A stretch of DNA of 64,000 nt, taken from the NCBI RefSeq assembly GCF_001632775.1, contig NZ_CP015249.1, forward strand, positions 2,026,686 through 2,090,685. Direction: 5' to 3'. The DNA comes from Dokdonella koreensis DS-123 (GTDB lineage Bacteria; Pseudomonadota; Gammaproteobacteria; Xanthomonadales; Rhodanobacteraceae). Below are positions 35,169 through 44,751 of the stretch, piece after piece (the first letter of the stretch is position 1; every line of letters begins with the position of its first letter). The notes beneath the pieces were generated by a model. The model had not been told where the DNA came from. It was given only the letters and a program-made list of their open reading frames with translations, and did no database searches. A program made the translations under genes and the position numbers.

Positions 35169-36593
35169 TCAGGCGGGATCGCGGAAGGCACGCACCAGCC
35201 GGCCGAGCGTCGCCATCGCCGCTTCGCTGCGCGCGTCCCAGGCGTGGCCGTAGTTCAGCCGCAGGCAGTGGCCGTAGTCGCCGCGCGCGGAGAAGATCGG
35301 CCCGGGCGCGACGCTGATGCCGTGCGAGAGCGCGTAGCGGTGGATGTCGAGCGCACGCACGTGCGGCGGCAGCTCCACCCACAGGAAGTAGCCGCCGTCG
35401 GGCCGCGTGGTGCGGGTGTCCTCGGGGAAATGGCGCGCCACCGATTGCAGCATCGCGTTCTGCTGCACCGACAGTGCATGCCGCAGCTGGCGCAGGTGCT
35501 TGTCGTAGCCGCCTTTCTCCAGGTAGGCGGCGAGCGTCGCCTGGGCCGGGATCGACGCGCCCAGGCTGGTGCTGAGCTTGAGCCGGGTCACCGCGCGCCC
35601 GAAGCGACCCGGCACGGTCCAGCCGATCCGGTAGCCGGGCGCCAGGCACTTGGAGAACGAGGCGCAGTGCATGACCCAGCCCTCGCTGTCGTAGGCCTTG
35701 GCCGGCACCGGCCGGCGCGCGCCGAAGTAGAGCTCGCCGTAGACGTCGTCCTCGATCAGCGGCACTTGGTGGCGCGTCACCAGCGCGACCAGGTCGCGCT
35801 TCTTGGCGTCCGGCATCAGGCTGCCGAGCGGGTTCTGGAAGTTGGTCATCAGCCAGCAGGCCTTGGGCCGGTGGCGTTCGAGCACCTGGGCCAGTGCGGC
35901 CAGGTCCACGCCTTCGCGCGGGTGCGTGGGTACCTCGATCGCGTGCAGGCCGTTGCGTTCGAGCGCCTGCAGCGCGGCGTAGAAGGCCGGCGACTCGACC
36001 ACCACCGCGTCGCCGGGCCGCGTGACCGCGCCGAGGCACAGGTTGAGCGCTTCCAGCGCGCCGTTGGTGACGACGATGTCTTCGGTGCGCACGTGCAGGC
36101 CGTCGGTCAGGTAGCGCAGCGCGATCTGCCGGCGCAGCCGCGCATTGCCCGGGCCGAGGTCGTCGACGCTGCTCCACGGATCGAGCCGCGGCACGGTGGC
36201 CGCCATCACGCGTGCCAGCCGCTGCAGCGGGAACAGGTGCGGGCTCGGGAAGGCCGAGCCGAGCGGCACCACGTCGCGCTCGGCGGTCGATTCGAGCACC
36301 TCGAACACGCGCTCGCTGACCGCGACCGGTGCCGACTCGGGCTCCGGCAGCGAAGCCTGCTGCGCCTCGGGCAGCAGCGCCTGCGAGCCGGCCGTGACGT
36401 AGTAGCCCGAGCGGTCGCGCGCACGGATCAACCCGCGCGCCTCCAGCAGGTAGTAGGCCTGGAAGACGGTCGACGGGCTGACCTCGCGGCTGATGCTGGC
36501 CTGGCGCACGGACGGCATCCGGTCGCCCGGGCGCAGCACGCCGCTGCGGATCGATTCGGCGATGGCTTCGGCGAGGGCTTCGTAGCGTTTCAT
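35169..36593 (-). CDS. MocR/PdxR-type PLP-dependent transcriptional regulator
   Basis: A 474-residue fusion of a GntR-type winged helix (residues 1-70, YEALAEAIAESIRSGVLRPGDRMPSVR) and a class I aminotransferase-like domain (about 100-470). The PLP-binding Lys is in ASFSKCLAPGYRIG, and the supporting motifs TNGALEALNL, TNFQNPLG and EDDVYGEL are present. The MocR family senses PLP or amino-acid derivatives and often controls a divergent gene. Here the divergent neighbour is the Tat-exported epimerase-like gene across a 304-bp gap, which is not a usual partner. The ATG at 36593 begins directly at the winged helix. Confidence 0.9.
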   Translation of the reverse strand: MKRYEALAEAIAESIRSGVLRPGDRMPSVRQASISREVSPSTVFQAYYLLEARGLIRARDRSGYYVTAGSQALLPEAQQASLPEPESAPVAVSERVFEVLESTAERDVVPLGSAFPSPHLFPLQRLARVMAATVPRLDPWSSVDDLGPGNARLRRQIALRYLTDGLHVRTEDIVVTNGALEALNLCLGAVTRPGDAVVVESPAFYAALQALERNGLHAIEVPTHPREGVDLAALAQVLERHRPKACWLMTNFQNPLGSLMPDAKKRDLVALVTRHQVPLIEDDVYGELYFGARRPVPAKAYDSEGWVMHCASFSKCLAPGYRIGWTVPGRFGRAVTRLKLSTSLGASIPAQATLAAYLEKGGYDKHLRQLRHALSVQQNAMLQSVARHFPEDTRTTRPDGGYFLWVELPPHVRALDIHRYALSHGISVAPGPIFSARGDYGHCLRLNYGHAWDARSEAAMATLGRLVRAFRDPA

Positions 36594-36897
36594 GGCGGCC
36601 TTCGGCAGGAAGAAGGCAGGGCGTCCGGGAATGGCACGCCACGGATTGTGGTGGCGGCCGGTGCGGAGCAACAGATCCAGTCGAACGAGAAAACACCATA
36701 TCAGTTGCGGCGCCGCCGCAGGGCCGGCCGGGCCGGATGCACGCAAGCCGTTGATGGTGCGGATGCTGCGCGTTCGCGGGTCCGGTGCCATGACTTCGGA
36801 CACGGTCATGACCTTCGGCCCTGCTGCGGCGTTTTCACGCAGGCTCCAATGCGGACTTCCCCGTCCATCGCCAGGCCCGCCCGGAGGCACCTACCCC
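36594..36897. other. Divergent intergenic region, MocR / epimerase
   Basis: 304 bp that must hold the promoters of both divergent genes. An AT-richer patch (AAAACACCATATCAGTTG, about 36691-36709) is the most likely promoter site. I see no clear inverted repeat and no gene. Confidence 0.4.
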
Positions 36898-38040
36898 ATG
36901 TCGATCACGCGTCGCGATCTGTTTCGTCTCGGTGCACTGGCCGGCGCCGCCGCGCTGTCCACCCACGTGCTCGGCGCCGCACCGCCGGCTCCGGCGGCGG
37001 CGCGGCCGCTGCGCATCCTGATCCTCGGCGGCACCGGCTTCCTCGGGCCGCATCAGGTGCGCTATGCGCTGTCGCGCGGCCATACGGTGACGCTGTTCAA
37101 CCGCGGCCGCCGTCCGCAGGAGTGGCCGGCCGAGGTGGAGCAGCTGACCGGCGACCGCAACGAGGGCGCGCTCGATGCGCTCAAGGGCCGCGAGTGGGAC
37201 GTGTGCATCGACAACCCGACCAGCATCCCGTTCTGGGTGCGCGACGTCGGCAAGGTGCTCAAGGGCAAGGTCGGCCAGTACGTGTTCGTCTCGACGATCT
37301 CGGTCTACGCCGCCAGCACCGCCGTGGACGCGGACGAGTCGGCGCCGCTGGCCACCTACGAGGGCAAGGACGTCATGAAGGAGACGCAGGCCTCGCTGCG
37401 CGCGAACATGGGCCTCTACGGGCCGCTCAAGGCGGCCTGCGAGCGCGAAGCGCAGAAGCGGTTCGGCGATCGCGCGACGATCGTGCGGCCGGGCCTGATC
37501 GTCGGCCCCGGCGACGAGAGCGACCGCTTCACCTACTGGCCGGTGCGCCTGGCCGCCGGCGGCGACGTCGTGGCGCCGGGCGATGGCAGCGACCCGGTGC
37601 AGTTCATCGATGCGCGCGACCTCGCCGAATGGATGATCCGGCTGGTCGAGGCGAAAGGCACCGGCGTCTACAACGCCACCGGCCCGGACTACACGATGCG
37701 GACCGATGCCATGCTCTACGGCATCCGCGCGACCACCACGGCCGGCGCCCGCCTGCACTGGTTGCCGGCCGATTTCCTCGAAGCACAGAAGGTCGCCCCG
37801 TGGCGCGACATGCCGGTCTGGCTGCCCGGCACCGGCGAGACCGCCGGCTTCGCCCGCCGCAGCAATGCGCGGGCCGTCGGTGCGGGCCTGACCTTCCGTC
37901 CGCTGGCCGCCACCGCGGCCGATACGCTGGCCTGGTTCCGCCAGCAGCCGGCCGAGCGGCAGGCCAAGCTCGGCGCCGGCCTGACCAAGGAGCGCGAGGC
38001 GGAGGTGCTGAAGGCCTGGCAGGCGAAGGCCACGGGCTGA
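36898..38040 (+). CDS. Tat-exported NAD-dependent epimerase/dehydratase family protein
   Basis: A 380-residue extended short-chain dehydrogenase. The N-terminus has a twin-arginine signal (ITRRDLFRLGALAGAAALS). It is followed by a Rossmann nucleotide motif ILILGGTGFLG at about residues 37-47, the region YVFVSTISVY, and an atypical MGLYGPLKA where the family's YxxxK is expected (YGPLKAACE). Export of a nucleotide-binding enzyme through Tat suggests it carries its cofactor folded. Such periplasmic epimerase-like proteins occur in this clade, but substrates are not known to me. It stands alone between a divergent regulator and a convergent gene. Confidence 0.88.
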   Translation: MSITRRDLFRLGALAGAAALSTHVLGAAPPAPAAARPLRILILGGTGFLGPHQVRYALSRGHTVTLFNRGRRPQEWPAEVEQLTGDRNEGALDALKGREWDVCIDNPTSIPFWVRDVGKVLKGKVGQYVFVSTISVYAASTAVDADESAPLATYEGKDVMKETQASLRANMGLYGPLKAACEREAQKRFGDRATIVRPGLIVGPGDESDRFTYWPVRLAAGGDVVAPGDGSDPVQFIDARDLAEWMIRLVEAKGTGVYNATGPDYTMRTDAMLYGIRATTTAGARLHWLPADFLEAQKVAPWRDMPVWLPGTGETAGFARRSNARAVGAGLTFRPLAATAADTLAWFRQQPAERQAKLGAGLTKEREAEVLKAWQAKATG

Positions 38041-38050
38041 GTTTCCGGCA

Positions 38051-38072
38051 CGCCGCCGTGACACGGGCGGCG
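38051..38072. terminator. Candidate bidirectional terminator
   Basis: CGCCGCC / GGCGGCG inverted repeat with an 8-base loop, 10 bp after the epimerase stop and between two convergent genes. Other pairings are possible in this GC-rich stretch. Confidence 0.35.
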
Positions 38073-38197
38073 GCGTAGCGAGGCTACGGCGCCGGCCGGC
38101 GGCCGGCCGAGGCTTCATTGCGCAGGACGGGCGGCCTCACCCGGAGCGGACGAGGCCCGGCCCGGCCGGTGGCCGAGGCGGGCGATGCGGTCCGTGA

Positions 38198-40840
38198 TCA
38201 GGCCAGCGCCCCGACCAGCTGCCTGACGGCGCGCTCCAGGCGGGACTCGAACACCGGCGCCGGACCGAGTGCGGCCCAGCGTTCGAGCAGGCGCACGAGG
38301 GTTTCCTGGGGACTTCCGTCGGCGTCGCCGCCGCGCAGGCGCGCCGACAACCGGCCGACCTGCAGGTCCAGGCGTCGCTGGCGGTCCTCGTCGGGCGAGT
38401 CGATGGCGGCGAGGGCTTCGAGCTCGACCAGGCAGTCGCGCACGGCGTCCTCGTCGGCGCCGGCGGCGGGATCGCCGGCCAGCGCGCGGTCGATGCGCGC
38501 GTGCAGTGCCGTCGCGGCCACCGCATCGGCACCGATGGCGTCGATACGCAGGCGCGCGGCATCGGTATCGAGCTCGCCGCGTTCGACCGCACGGCAGGCC
38601 GCATGCAGCGCCAGCCAGGCGTCGAAGCCGGCACGCCGGCGCAGGCGGGCGGCCTGCTCGGCGGCATCGCGCAGGGCCCCCTGCGCGGCACGGTAGCGCG
38701 CGCGCAGGTCCTCGTCGCGGATGCCGAGCGCCAGCCAGGCCTGGTCGATGCGCTGCTGTGCGCCGCGCTCGACGCTGTCGGCGGCGGCCAGGGCTTCCAG
38801 CTCGGCGCAGAGGGCCTCGGCGGCCTGCCGTGCGGCCTGGCTCTGGGCGTCGCGGGCGGCGCGTTCGCCGTCGGCACGCGCGAAGACGGCGTCGATCGTG
38901 GTGCGGAATTCGGTCCACTGCTGCTGGTCGCGCGCGCGCCGTCCGCTGCCGGCGGCCTGCCAGCGCCGCTGCAGGTCCTTGGCGCTGGCGATCGCGCTGC
39001 GCAGGTCGGCCTCGGCGGCCAGGGCGGCGGCCTCGGCGATCAGGCGCTGCTTGCCGGCCTCGATGCCAGCATCGTGGGCGGCGATCTGCGTATCGAGCGT
39101 GGTCAGGGCGCCGCGCAGCTGCTCGGCCAGGCGCTTGCGCTCGCGCGGATCGACGCGATCGAGCGCACGCAGCGCCTCGACCACTTCACGCCGCTGCGCG
39201 GCGAGCGTGCGCACGTCGGCCGGGGCTTCGCCGGTGCCGGTGATGCGTCCGAGCACGGCGCCGATCGCCTGCGCGTGCGACTGGCGCAGCGCATCGCGCT
39301 TCTCGAAATAGGCGCGGGTGGGCTTGATCGCCTCGCGGCAGGCGGCGTGGAAGCGACGGCCCAGGCCGCCGCTGCCGCCGCGGCCGCCTTCGAGCGCGTC
39401 GAGCCGGGACCATTCGGCCTGGGCCTCGCGCACGCGGGTGGCGACGGCGTCCGGATGCAGGCCGCTGCCGGCCAGGGCCTCGATGTCGGCGCACAGCGCC
39501 TCGCGGCGCTGGTCGTCGCTCCAGCGCTGCCAGCGCGCGATCTGCGCATAGCGGCCCTCGGCATCGGCCAGCCGCTGCGCGAGTTCGCGCGCGGGGGCCT
39601 CGGAAAGGGCCTTGCGTGCCTCAGCCACGCGCGCATGCGCCTGGTGGGCCGGCCCGCTGTGGCCGGCCTCGAGCGCGGTTTCCAGTTCCGCGAGCGCCGC
39701 CGCGAGCGCGTCCTGGCGCTGCTGCCGTTCGGCCCGGCGGCGCTCGCCGTCGGCCGGGGTGGCCGCCGGCTTCGGAGCAGGGGCGGGCGCAGGCGCGGCG
39801 ACCACCAGTGGCGGCAGCGGCGCGGAGGCCAGTTCGCCCAGGCGTGCGACGACGGCCGAGAGCCGCCGTTCATTGGCTTCGCGCAGGCTGCCGCCGGCTT
39901 CGGCGACGGCGGCCCAGCGCTCGGCCAGGGCGTCGACGCGGGCGGCGATCGCCTCGCGCTGCTGCAGCGCGTCGGCGGCGCCGAGCGCGTGCTCGATCGC
40001 CTCGATCTCCTGGCCGATGGCGTCGATCTCGCCGGTGCGCCGGCGCAGGGCGGCCATCTGCTCCGGATCGCGGCGCAGCGCGAGCAGCTCGCCGGCGGCC
40101 TGGAAGCGGGTGCGGAACGCGGCCGGCGCGCGATCGGCGATCGCCTGCCAGCGCGCGCGCAGGGCCTGTTCGTCGTCGGTATCGGTGTCGCCGTGGCGCA
40201 GGCGCTGTTCGAGCCGCTCGCAGAGCTGGCGAGCCTCGGCGGCGATCGCGGTGTCGTCGCCGCGGGCCAGGCGGGCCGCGTCGATCTTCTCGCGTGCGCG
40301 GCGATAGACCTGCTTGTCGCTCTTGCGGCTGCGTTCGGCGATGCGCTCCAGCAGCGTCTCGTCCTCGATCCGCTCGACCACGGCCAGGCGCAGGGCCGGG
40401 TCGGGCTCGCCGGTCGCGCGCTCGACCAGGAGCGTCGCACGCGTCACGCGTGCCAGCGCGCTGGCGCGCAGCGCCGGCTCGGCGGCGTGCTGGGCGAGGT
40501 GCTCGATCAGCCGCGGCTCGTCCTGCGCTTCCAGCAGGCGCTGCCGCTCGGCCAGGGCCGGCGCCTTGGCATGGCGGCCGGCCAGCAGCTCGAACCACAG
40601 CAGGCGCGCGGTCTCGCGGTTGCCGGCATCGGCGTCGTCGTGCGCCAGCGCCTGGGCCAGGCCCGGATCGGCCAGGCGCCGGAGCGCCGCCAGGCGCACC
40701 GCGGCGTCGGCGTCGGTGCGTGCGATCTGCGGCAGGGCGGCCTCCAGCTCGGGGGCGCTTTCACCGATGACGGCGGCGAGCCGTACGGCGGCGTCGGCCG
40801 ACTGCCAGCGGGGTTTGAACAAGCGGCGTACGAAATTCAC
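38198..40840 (-). CDS. DUF349 domain-containing protein
   Basis: An 880-residue cytoplasmic, almost wholly helical protein with several DUF349-type repeats (patterns such as LRARWQAIADRAPAAFRTRFQ and LQRRWQAAGSGRRARDQQQW, and FHAACREAIKPTRAYFEKRD). The N-terminal 150 residues look HEAT-like (AVRLAALRRLADPGLAQALAH). It starts with GTG at 40840. The stop of the TraB gene and this GTG share one base (TAGTG), so translation is coupled. DUF349 proteins are widespread in this order; the function is not settled. A long Ala/Pro linker (about residues 350-370) separates the two halves. Confidence 0.88.
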   Translation of the reverse strand: MNFVRRLFKPRWQSADAAVRLAAVIGESAPELEAALPQIARTDADAAVRLAALRRLADPGLAQALAHDDADAGNRETARLLWFELLAGRHAKAPALAERQRLLEAQDEPRLIEHLAQHAAEPALRASALARVTRATLLVERATGEPDPALRLAVVERIEDETLLERIAERSRKSDKQVYRRAREKIDAARLARGDDTAIAAEARQLCERLEQRLRHGDTDTDDEQALRARWQAIADRAPAAFRTRFQAAGELLALRRDPEQMAALRRRTGEIDAIGQEIEAIEHALGAADALQQREAIAARVDALAERWAAVAEAGGSLREANERRLSAVVARLGELASAPLPPLVVAAPAPAPAPKPAATPADGERRRAERQQRQDALAAALAELETALEAGHSGPAHQAHARVAEARKALSEAPARELAQRLADAEGRYAQIARWQRWSDDQRREALCADIEALAGSGLHPDAVATRVREAQAEWSRLDALEGGRGGSGGLGRRFHAACREAIKPTRAYFEKRDALRQSHAQAIGAVLGRITGTGEAPADVRTLAAQRREVVEALRALDRVDPRERKRLAEQLRGALTTLDTQIAAHDAGIEAGKQRLIAEAAALAAEADLRSAIASAKDLQRRWQAAGSGRRARDQQQWTEFRTTIDAVFARADGERAARDAQSQAARQAAEALCAELEALAAADSVERGAQQRIDQAWLALGIRDEDLRARYRAAQGALRDAAEQAARLRRRAGFDAWLALHAACRAVERGELDTDAARLRIDAIGADAVAATALHARIDRALAGDPAAGADEDAVRDCLVELEALAAIDSPDEDRQRRLDLQVGRLSARLRGGDADGSPQETLVRLLERWAALGPAPVFESRLERAVRQLVGALA

Positions 40841-42129
40841 TAGATCAGCTTCCCGAAGATCCTGAAACCGGCGACCCAGGTACCGAACATCATGCCGATG
40901 TTCGTGAACATGAAGACCAGCAGCGTGCGCGAGACGCGGTTCTTCCACCAGCCGGTCCAGTGCACGACGTCGTCGCGCAGGCTGTCGAAGTCGGCCACGC
41001 GCGGGCGGTGGAACCACACCTCCACCGCGGCGCTGGCGGCACCCGACGGGACGCCGGGCCGGAACGGCTTGAGCGGCGCGACGATGAACGCGGCCAGGGC
41101 GCTCAGCGGATGGCCGCCGCCGGCGAAGGCGCCGAGCGCGGCACCGATGCCGGTGCACAGCACCCAGACCAGCAGCGCGTCGGTACCGAAGCCGGCGCCG
41201 CGCGTGAACAGTACCGCGATCGCCAGCGCGATCGCCGCGAAGACCGCGATGCCGATCACCTTGGGCCACGGCGAGGGCGGCGGCGACTCGGCCAGGCGCT
41301 GCTGCAGCGCCTGCGGCGGCTCGTTCTGGCCGACCAGCTCGCGCTCGATGCCCGCCATGTGGCCGGCGCCGACGACCACCAGCACGCGCCGGACCGGTGC
41401 CTGGGCGGCCTGTTCGCGCAGGTGCGCGGTCATGTAGCGGTCGCGCTCGGCGATCAGCGCCTCGTACAGCGGCGGCGATTCCTTGGCGAACTCGCCGAAC
41501 ATGCTGCCGAGCATGTCGCCCTGCTTGAGCTTCTCGATCTCGCTTTCCTCCACTTCTTCGCGCGAGAACAGGCTGCCGGCGAGGCCGGCCATCAGGCCCA
41601 TGCGCTCGACGAAGCCGACGCTGCGGATGGCCCGGCGCAGCGTGATGGCGACCTCGCGGTCGATCAGCCACAGCGGTAGCCCGCGCGCCTCGGCCTCGTC
41701 GATCGCGGCCTTCATCTCGGCGCCGGGCTCGATGCCGAACTGCTCGGCGATGCGGCGCTGGAACGCGCCGAGCGCGAGATTGGCGGCGACCAGGCCCACC
41801 TTGCGCTGGCGGATCACCTGGAACAGGTCCAGGTTGCGCAGCGCATCGGGGTCCTTGATCGAGCGCAGGCGCGGCTCGCACAGCTCGACCGCGATGGCGT
41901 CGAAGGCTTCGCTGCGTACGATCGCGTGCACGGCCTCGACGCTGGCACGCGAGACGTGGGCGGTGCCGAGCACGACGTACTCGACGCCGTCGCGCTGCAC
42001 GCGCGCGATCGGCTGACCGGCGAGTGGCGTGGCGGGCTCGGGGACGACGGCCGGTGGGGGGATGCTTCGGAAGGCGAGGACATGGACGAGGCTGTGTTCA
42101 GTCGCGGTAGCGCTTGAGGAGGTCCGCAT
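40840..42129 (-). CDS. TraB/GumN family membrane protein
   Basis: A 429-residue protein of the TraB/PrgY family. The metalloprotease-like N-terminal domain shows VVLGTAHVSRAS, AVELCEPR and VVGAGHMAGI, the conserved GxxH, Glu/Arg and GxGH elements. The C-terminal third has about four membrane helices (VIGIAVFAAIALAIAVLF to LLVFMFTNIGMMFGTWV). Relatives include PrgY, thought to inactivate a peptide pheromone, and eukaryotic mitochondrial TRABD; substrates in Gram-negatives are unknown. The only upstream ATG (42129) makes it overlap the preceding amidase gene by 32 bp. No better start is seen before the conserved region. Confidence 0.88.
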   Translation of the reverse strand: MRTSSSATATEHSLVHVLAFRSIPPPAVVPEPATPLAGQPIARVQRDGVEYVVLGTAHVSRASVEAVHAIVRSEAFDAIAVELCEPRLRSIKDPDALRNLDLFQVIRQRKVGLVAANLALGAFQRRIAEQFGIEPGAEMKAAIDEAEARGLPLWLIDREVAITLRRAIRSVGFVERMGLMAGLAGSLFSREEVEESEIEKLKQGDMLGSMFGEFAKESPPLYEALIAERDRYMTAHLREQAAQAPVRRVLVVVGAGHMAGIERELVGQNEPPQALQQRLAESPPPSPWPKVIGIAVFAAIALAIAVLFTRGAGFGTDALLVWVLCTGIGAALGAFAGGGHPLSALAAFIVAPLKPFRPGVPSGAASAAVEVWFHRPRVADFDSLRDDVVHWTGWWKNRVSRTLLVFMFTNIGMMFGTWVAGFRIFGKLI

Positions 42130-42985
42130 AGGCGTCGATCCGGCGGTCGCGCAGGAACGGCCAGATCCGCCGCACCGACTCGCTGCGGGCGAGATCGATA
42201 TCGGTGATCAGCAGTTCGCGCCGGTCGCTGGTGGCCTGCGCGATGAACTCGCCCTGCGGGCCGCTGACGAAGCTGTTGCCCCAGAACTGGATGCCGCGGC
42301 CGCCGTCGGGCGCCGCCTCGAAACCGTAGCGGTTGCAGGCCAATAGCGGAATGCCGTTGGCGACCGAATGGGCGCGCTGCACGGTGATCCAGGCATCGCG
42401 CTGGCGCTCCTTCTCGGCCGGCTCGTCGGCCGGGTCCCAGCCGATCGCCGTGGGGTACAGCAGTAGGTCGGCGCCGGCCAGGGCCATCATGCGCGCCGCT
42501 TCCGGGTACCACTGGTCCCAGCACACCAGCACGCCGAGCCGGCCGACCGAGGTCTCGACCGGATTGAAGCCGAGGTCGCCGGGCGTGAAGTAGAACTTCT
42601 CGTAGAACGCCGGATCGTCGGGAATGTGCATCTTGCGGTACTTGCCGGCGATCGCCGCGGAGCGGTCGAACACCACCGCGGTGTTGTGGTACAGCCCGCC
42701 GGCGCGCCGCTCGAACAGCGAGGCGACCAGGACCAGCTTCAGTTCCGCGGCGAGCGCGCCCAGGCGCTCGGTGCTGTAGCCGGGAATCGCCTCGGCACGG
42801 TCGAACTCGTCGACGTTCTCGTGCTGGCAGAAGTACGGGCCGTTGTGCAGTTCCTGCAGCAGGACCAGCTGCACGCCGGCGGCGGCGGCCTCGCGCAGCC
42901 CGGTCTCGATCGCGGCGAGATTGGCGTCGCGGCTGCCGCGGTCGGACTCCTGCAGCAGCGCGACCTTGAGGGTCTTGGTCGTCAT
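42098..42985 (-). CDS. aguB: N-carbamoylputrescine amidase
   Basis: A 295-residue nitrilase-superfamily amidohydrolase. The catalytic triad is Glu45 (LLQELHNGPYF), Lys118 (YRKMHIPDD) and Cys155 (VCWDQWYPE). PYFCQHEN and the whole sequence are typical of AguB, which converts N-carbamoylputrescine to putrescine, CO2 and ammonia in the arginine decarboxylase/agmatine route. The ATG at 42985 starts directly at the conserved TLKVALLQ. An agmatine deiminase partner is not in the window; on the minus strand it is instead followed by traB. Confidence 0.92.
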   Translation of the reverse strand: MTTKTLKVALLQESDRGSRDANLAAIETGLREAAAAGVQLVLLQELHNGPYFCQHENVDEFDRAEAIPGYSTERLGALAAELKLVLVASLFERRAGGLYHNTAVVFDRSAAIAGKYRKMHIPDDPAFYEKFYFTPGDLGFNPVETSVGRLGVLVCWDQWYPEAARMMALAGADLLLYPTAIGWDPADEPAEKERQRDAWITVQRAHSVANGIPLLACNRYGFEAAPDGGRGIQFWGNSFVSGPQGEFIAQATSDRRELLITDIDLARSESVRRIWPFLRDRRIDAYADLLKRYRD

Positions 42986-43253
42986 CGGTGTCCTGGGAAA
43001 GGCGGAAGGACGGAAGGCCGCGGATGGTACCGCGGTTTGGCGCATGCGGTCACAGCGCCGGCCGCGTGTGCGCGCCGGTCGCGCCGTTGTCCGGCTGCTG
43101 CCAGGTCGTCGAGCAGGGGCCGTCGCGCCGTTCTCGACGGATACGGTCGCGGCAACGCCGCGCCGCCGGTGCGGCGGATCGACGGCCTGCGCCGCCGTCG
43201 CGCGAGCGATCCTTGCCGAGGATCGCGCCGGCAGGCGGTTTCCCGACCGCCGG

Positions 43254-44090
43254 CTAGAACGCGAACGTGACGCCGGCGGTGGGGCCGTGGATGTTGATGT
43301 CGAGCTTGCCCGACCAGTAGGTCTGCGCGTAGTCGGCGCTGAGCTTGAACCAGTCGTAGCCGACCTGCAGGCCCAGGTGGTCGTGCACGCGGTACTCGAC
43401 CGCGAGCCCGGCGCGGGTGAAGCGCGCGTCGATGCCGTCCACGCGCGCCTTGAACGCCTGCCCGTAGCCGCTGAGCCGCAGCCGCGGCACCGGCGTGGCG
43501 AGCACGCGCAGGCCGAGCGCCGGCGAGCCGCCGCTGGTCCGCTCCTTGACGTCGATCAGGGAGGTGTCGGCGGCGACGATGCTGGCCTGGGCCTCGGCCC
43601 AGTGGGCGCCGATCGAGCCGGCGACGAGCCACTGCGGCGTCTCCAGGAAGGCGTACTCGTAGGAGAGCGTGGCCAGCGAGAACTCGAAGCGCGTGGTGAT
43701 CAGCGTGTCGATGTCGTAGTGCTGGCCGTTCCACGAGAACTCCTCGTCGACGGCCAGGCTGCGCTTGCGGTTGATGTTGTAGTAGACGAAGGTCAGCCGC
43801 TGGCGTTCGCTCAGGCGCACCATGCCCTCGATGCGCGTGCGCGTGGCCTTGCGCGCCAGGTCGAAGTCCTCTTCCAGGTTGAGCGTCTCGCCGGGCACGG
43901 CCGAGGAACTGCCCTGGAATTCGGTGGTGGAGGTCGGGCGGAAACCGGAGATCGTCAGCGAGAAACGGTCCTCGTCGGCCTGCGCCGCCGATGCGACCGC
44001 CAGTGCGAGGATCGGCGCCAGGCGGCGGCCGGCGGAACGTGGGCGGGTCGTCGCCCGGGGCGGCGCCGCGATGCGGCCGGTGTGGGTCAT
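43254..44090 (-). CDS. Outer-membrane beta-barrel protein
   Basis: A 278-residue predicted outer-membrane protein. Residues 1-38 form an Arg-rich n-region and signal peptide ending ASAAQAD. Alternating hydrophobic strands follow (RFSLTISGFRPTSTTEF, RLTFVYYNINRKRSL, LATLSYEYAFL, LGLQVGYDWFKLSADY), and it ends in Phe (TAGVTFAF), as barrel proteins do. Twelve or so strands would fit. The ATG overlaps the stop of the TMEM43-like gene (ATGA), so they form a unit. I cannot name the family. Confidence 0.8.
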   Translation of the reverse strand: MTHTGRIAAPPRATTRPRSAGRRLAPILALAVASAAQADEDRFSLTISGFRPTSTTEFQGSSSAVPGETLNLEEDFDLARKATRTRIEGMVRLSERQRLTFVYYNINRKRSLAVDEEFSWNGQHYDIDTLITTRFEFSLATLSYEYAFLETPQWLVAGSIGAHWAEAQASIVAADTSLIDVKERTSGGSPALGLRVLATPVPRLRLSGYGQAFKARVDGIDARFTRAGLAVEYRVHDHLGLQVGYDWFKLSADYAQTYWSGKLDINIHGPTAGVTFAF

Positions 44091-44743
44091 GGAATCGGCT
44101 GCAGCTCGCTTCCCCGTTGCAGGCCCGACAGCGTGACCGTGCCGGCCTGAAGCTGGCGATAACGGATGCGCAGGTCGCCCACGGCCGGTGCGTCCGGATC
44201 GCCGCTGTAGAGCACGCCGTCGCGCTCGGAGAAGCTGGCGGCGAGGTTGGGCGGCAGCTGGCCGAGCGTGGCCGGGAGCGGCTCGGTCGGCAGCGTGCGC
44301 AGCAGCGCCGGCACGACGGTCAGCGCACCGATCCGCACGCGGTCGGCGTAGAAGGCGGCATCGTCGAACGGCTGCTCGCCCGGATTGGCGTGCCCTTCGG
44401 GTTGGCGGAATGCGGCCGAGTCGATCGCGCCGTCTTCCCAGCCGGTGTCGTAGCGGCAGCGGTCGCCATCGCAGTGCTCGCGCCACTGGTACATCGCGAC
44501 CTCGCGCAGCAGGCCGGGTGCCCGCGTGCCGATGCCGAGCGGGTCGTCGTGCGCCGCGCCCTCGACCACCAGCTCGCCGGTCAGGCTGACCGTGCGGCCT
44601 TCGTCGGCGGGATCGGGGTGGGCGGGATCGATGGCGATCGAACCGGGCGCCGACGGCGGCGCCTCCGGCGTGCGCAGCAGCCACCAGCCGGCACCGGCCG
44701 CGATCGCGGCCAGTGCCAGACCCAGGACGAGCGGGCGCTTCAT
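44087..44743 (-). CDS. TMEM43-like membrane protein (short)
   Basis: A 218-residue protein with one N-terminal membrane helix (residues 4-23) and a soluble part matching the first half of TMEM43 (DUF1625) proteins, notably SLTGELVVEG, DPLGI and VAMYQWREHC. Typical TMEM43 proteins are about 400 residues with three more helices at the end, so this one lacks the C-terminal half. The next gene begins directly at its stop. I see no frameshift that would recover the missing part. The role of the family in bacteria is unknown. Confidence 0.75.
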   Translation of the reverse strand: MKRPLVLGLALAAIAAGAGWWLLRTPEAPPSAPGSIAIDPAHPDPADEGRTVSLTGELVVEGAAHDDPLGIGTRAPGLLREVAMYQWREHCDGDRCRYDTGWEDGAIDSAAFRQPEGHANPGEQPFDDAAFYADRVRIGALTVVPALLRTLPTEPLPATLGQLPPNLAASFSERDGVLYSGDPDAPAVGDLRIRYRQLQAGTVTLSGLQRGSELQPIP

Positions 44744-44751
44744 TGCGGCCG

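Noticed and set aside
38501-40843. A 780-residue plus-strand frame opposite the DUF349 gene
   Set aside because: It is a shadow of the helical, Ala/Arg-rich coding strand and shows no conserved features.
40840-41881. Reading the DUF349 gene from a start near 41881
   Set aside because: That extension is the TraB gene read in another frame. The GTG at 40840 directly after the TraB stop gives the natural start.
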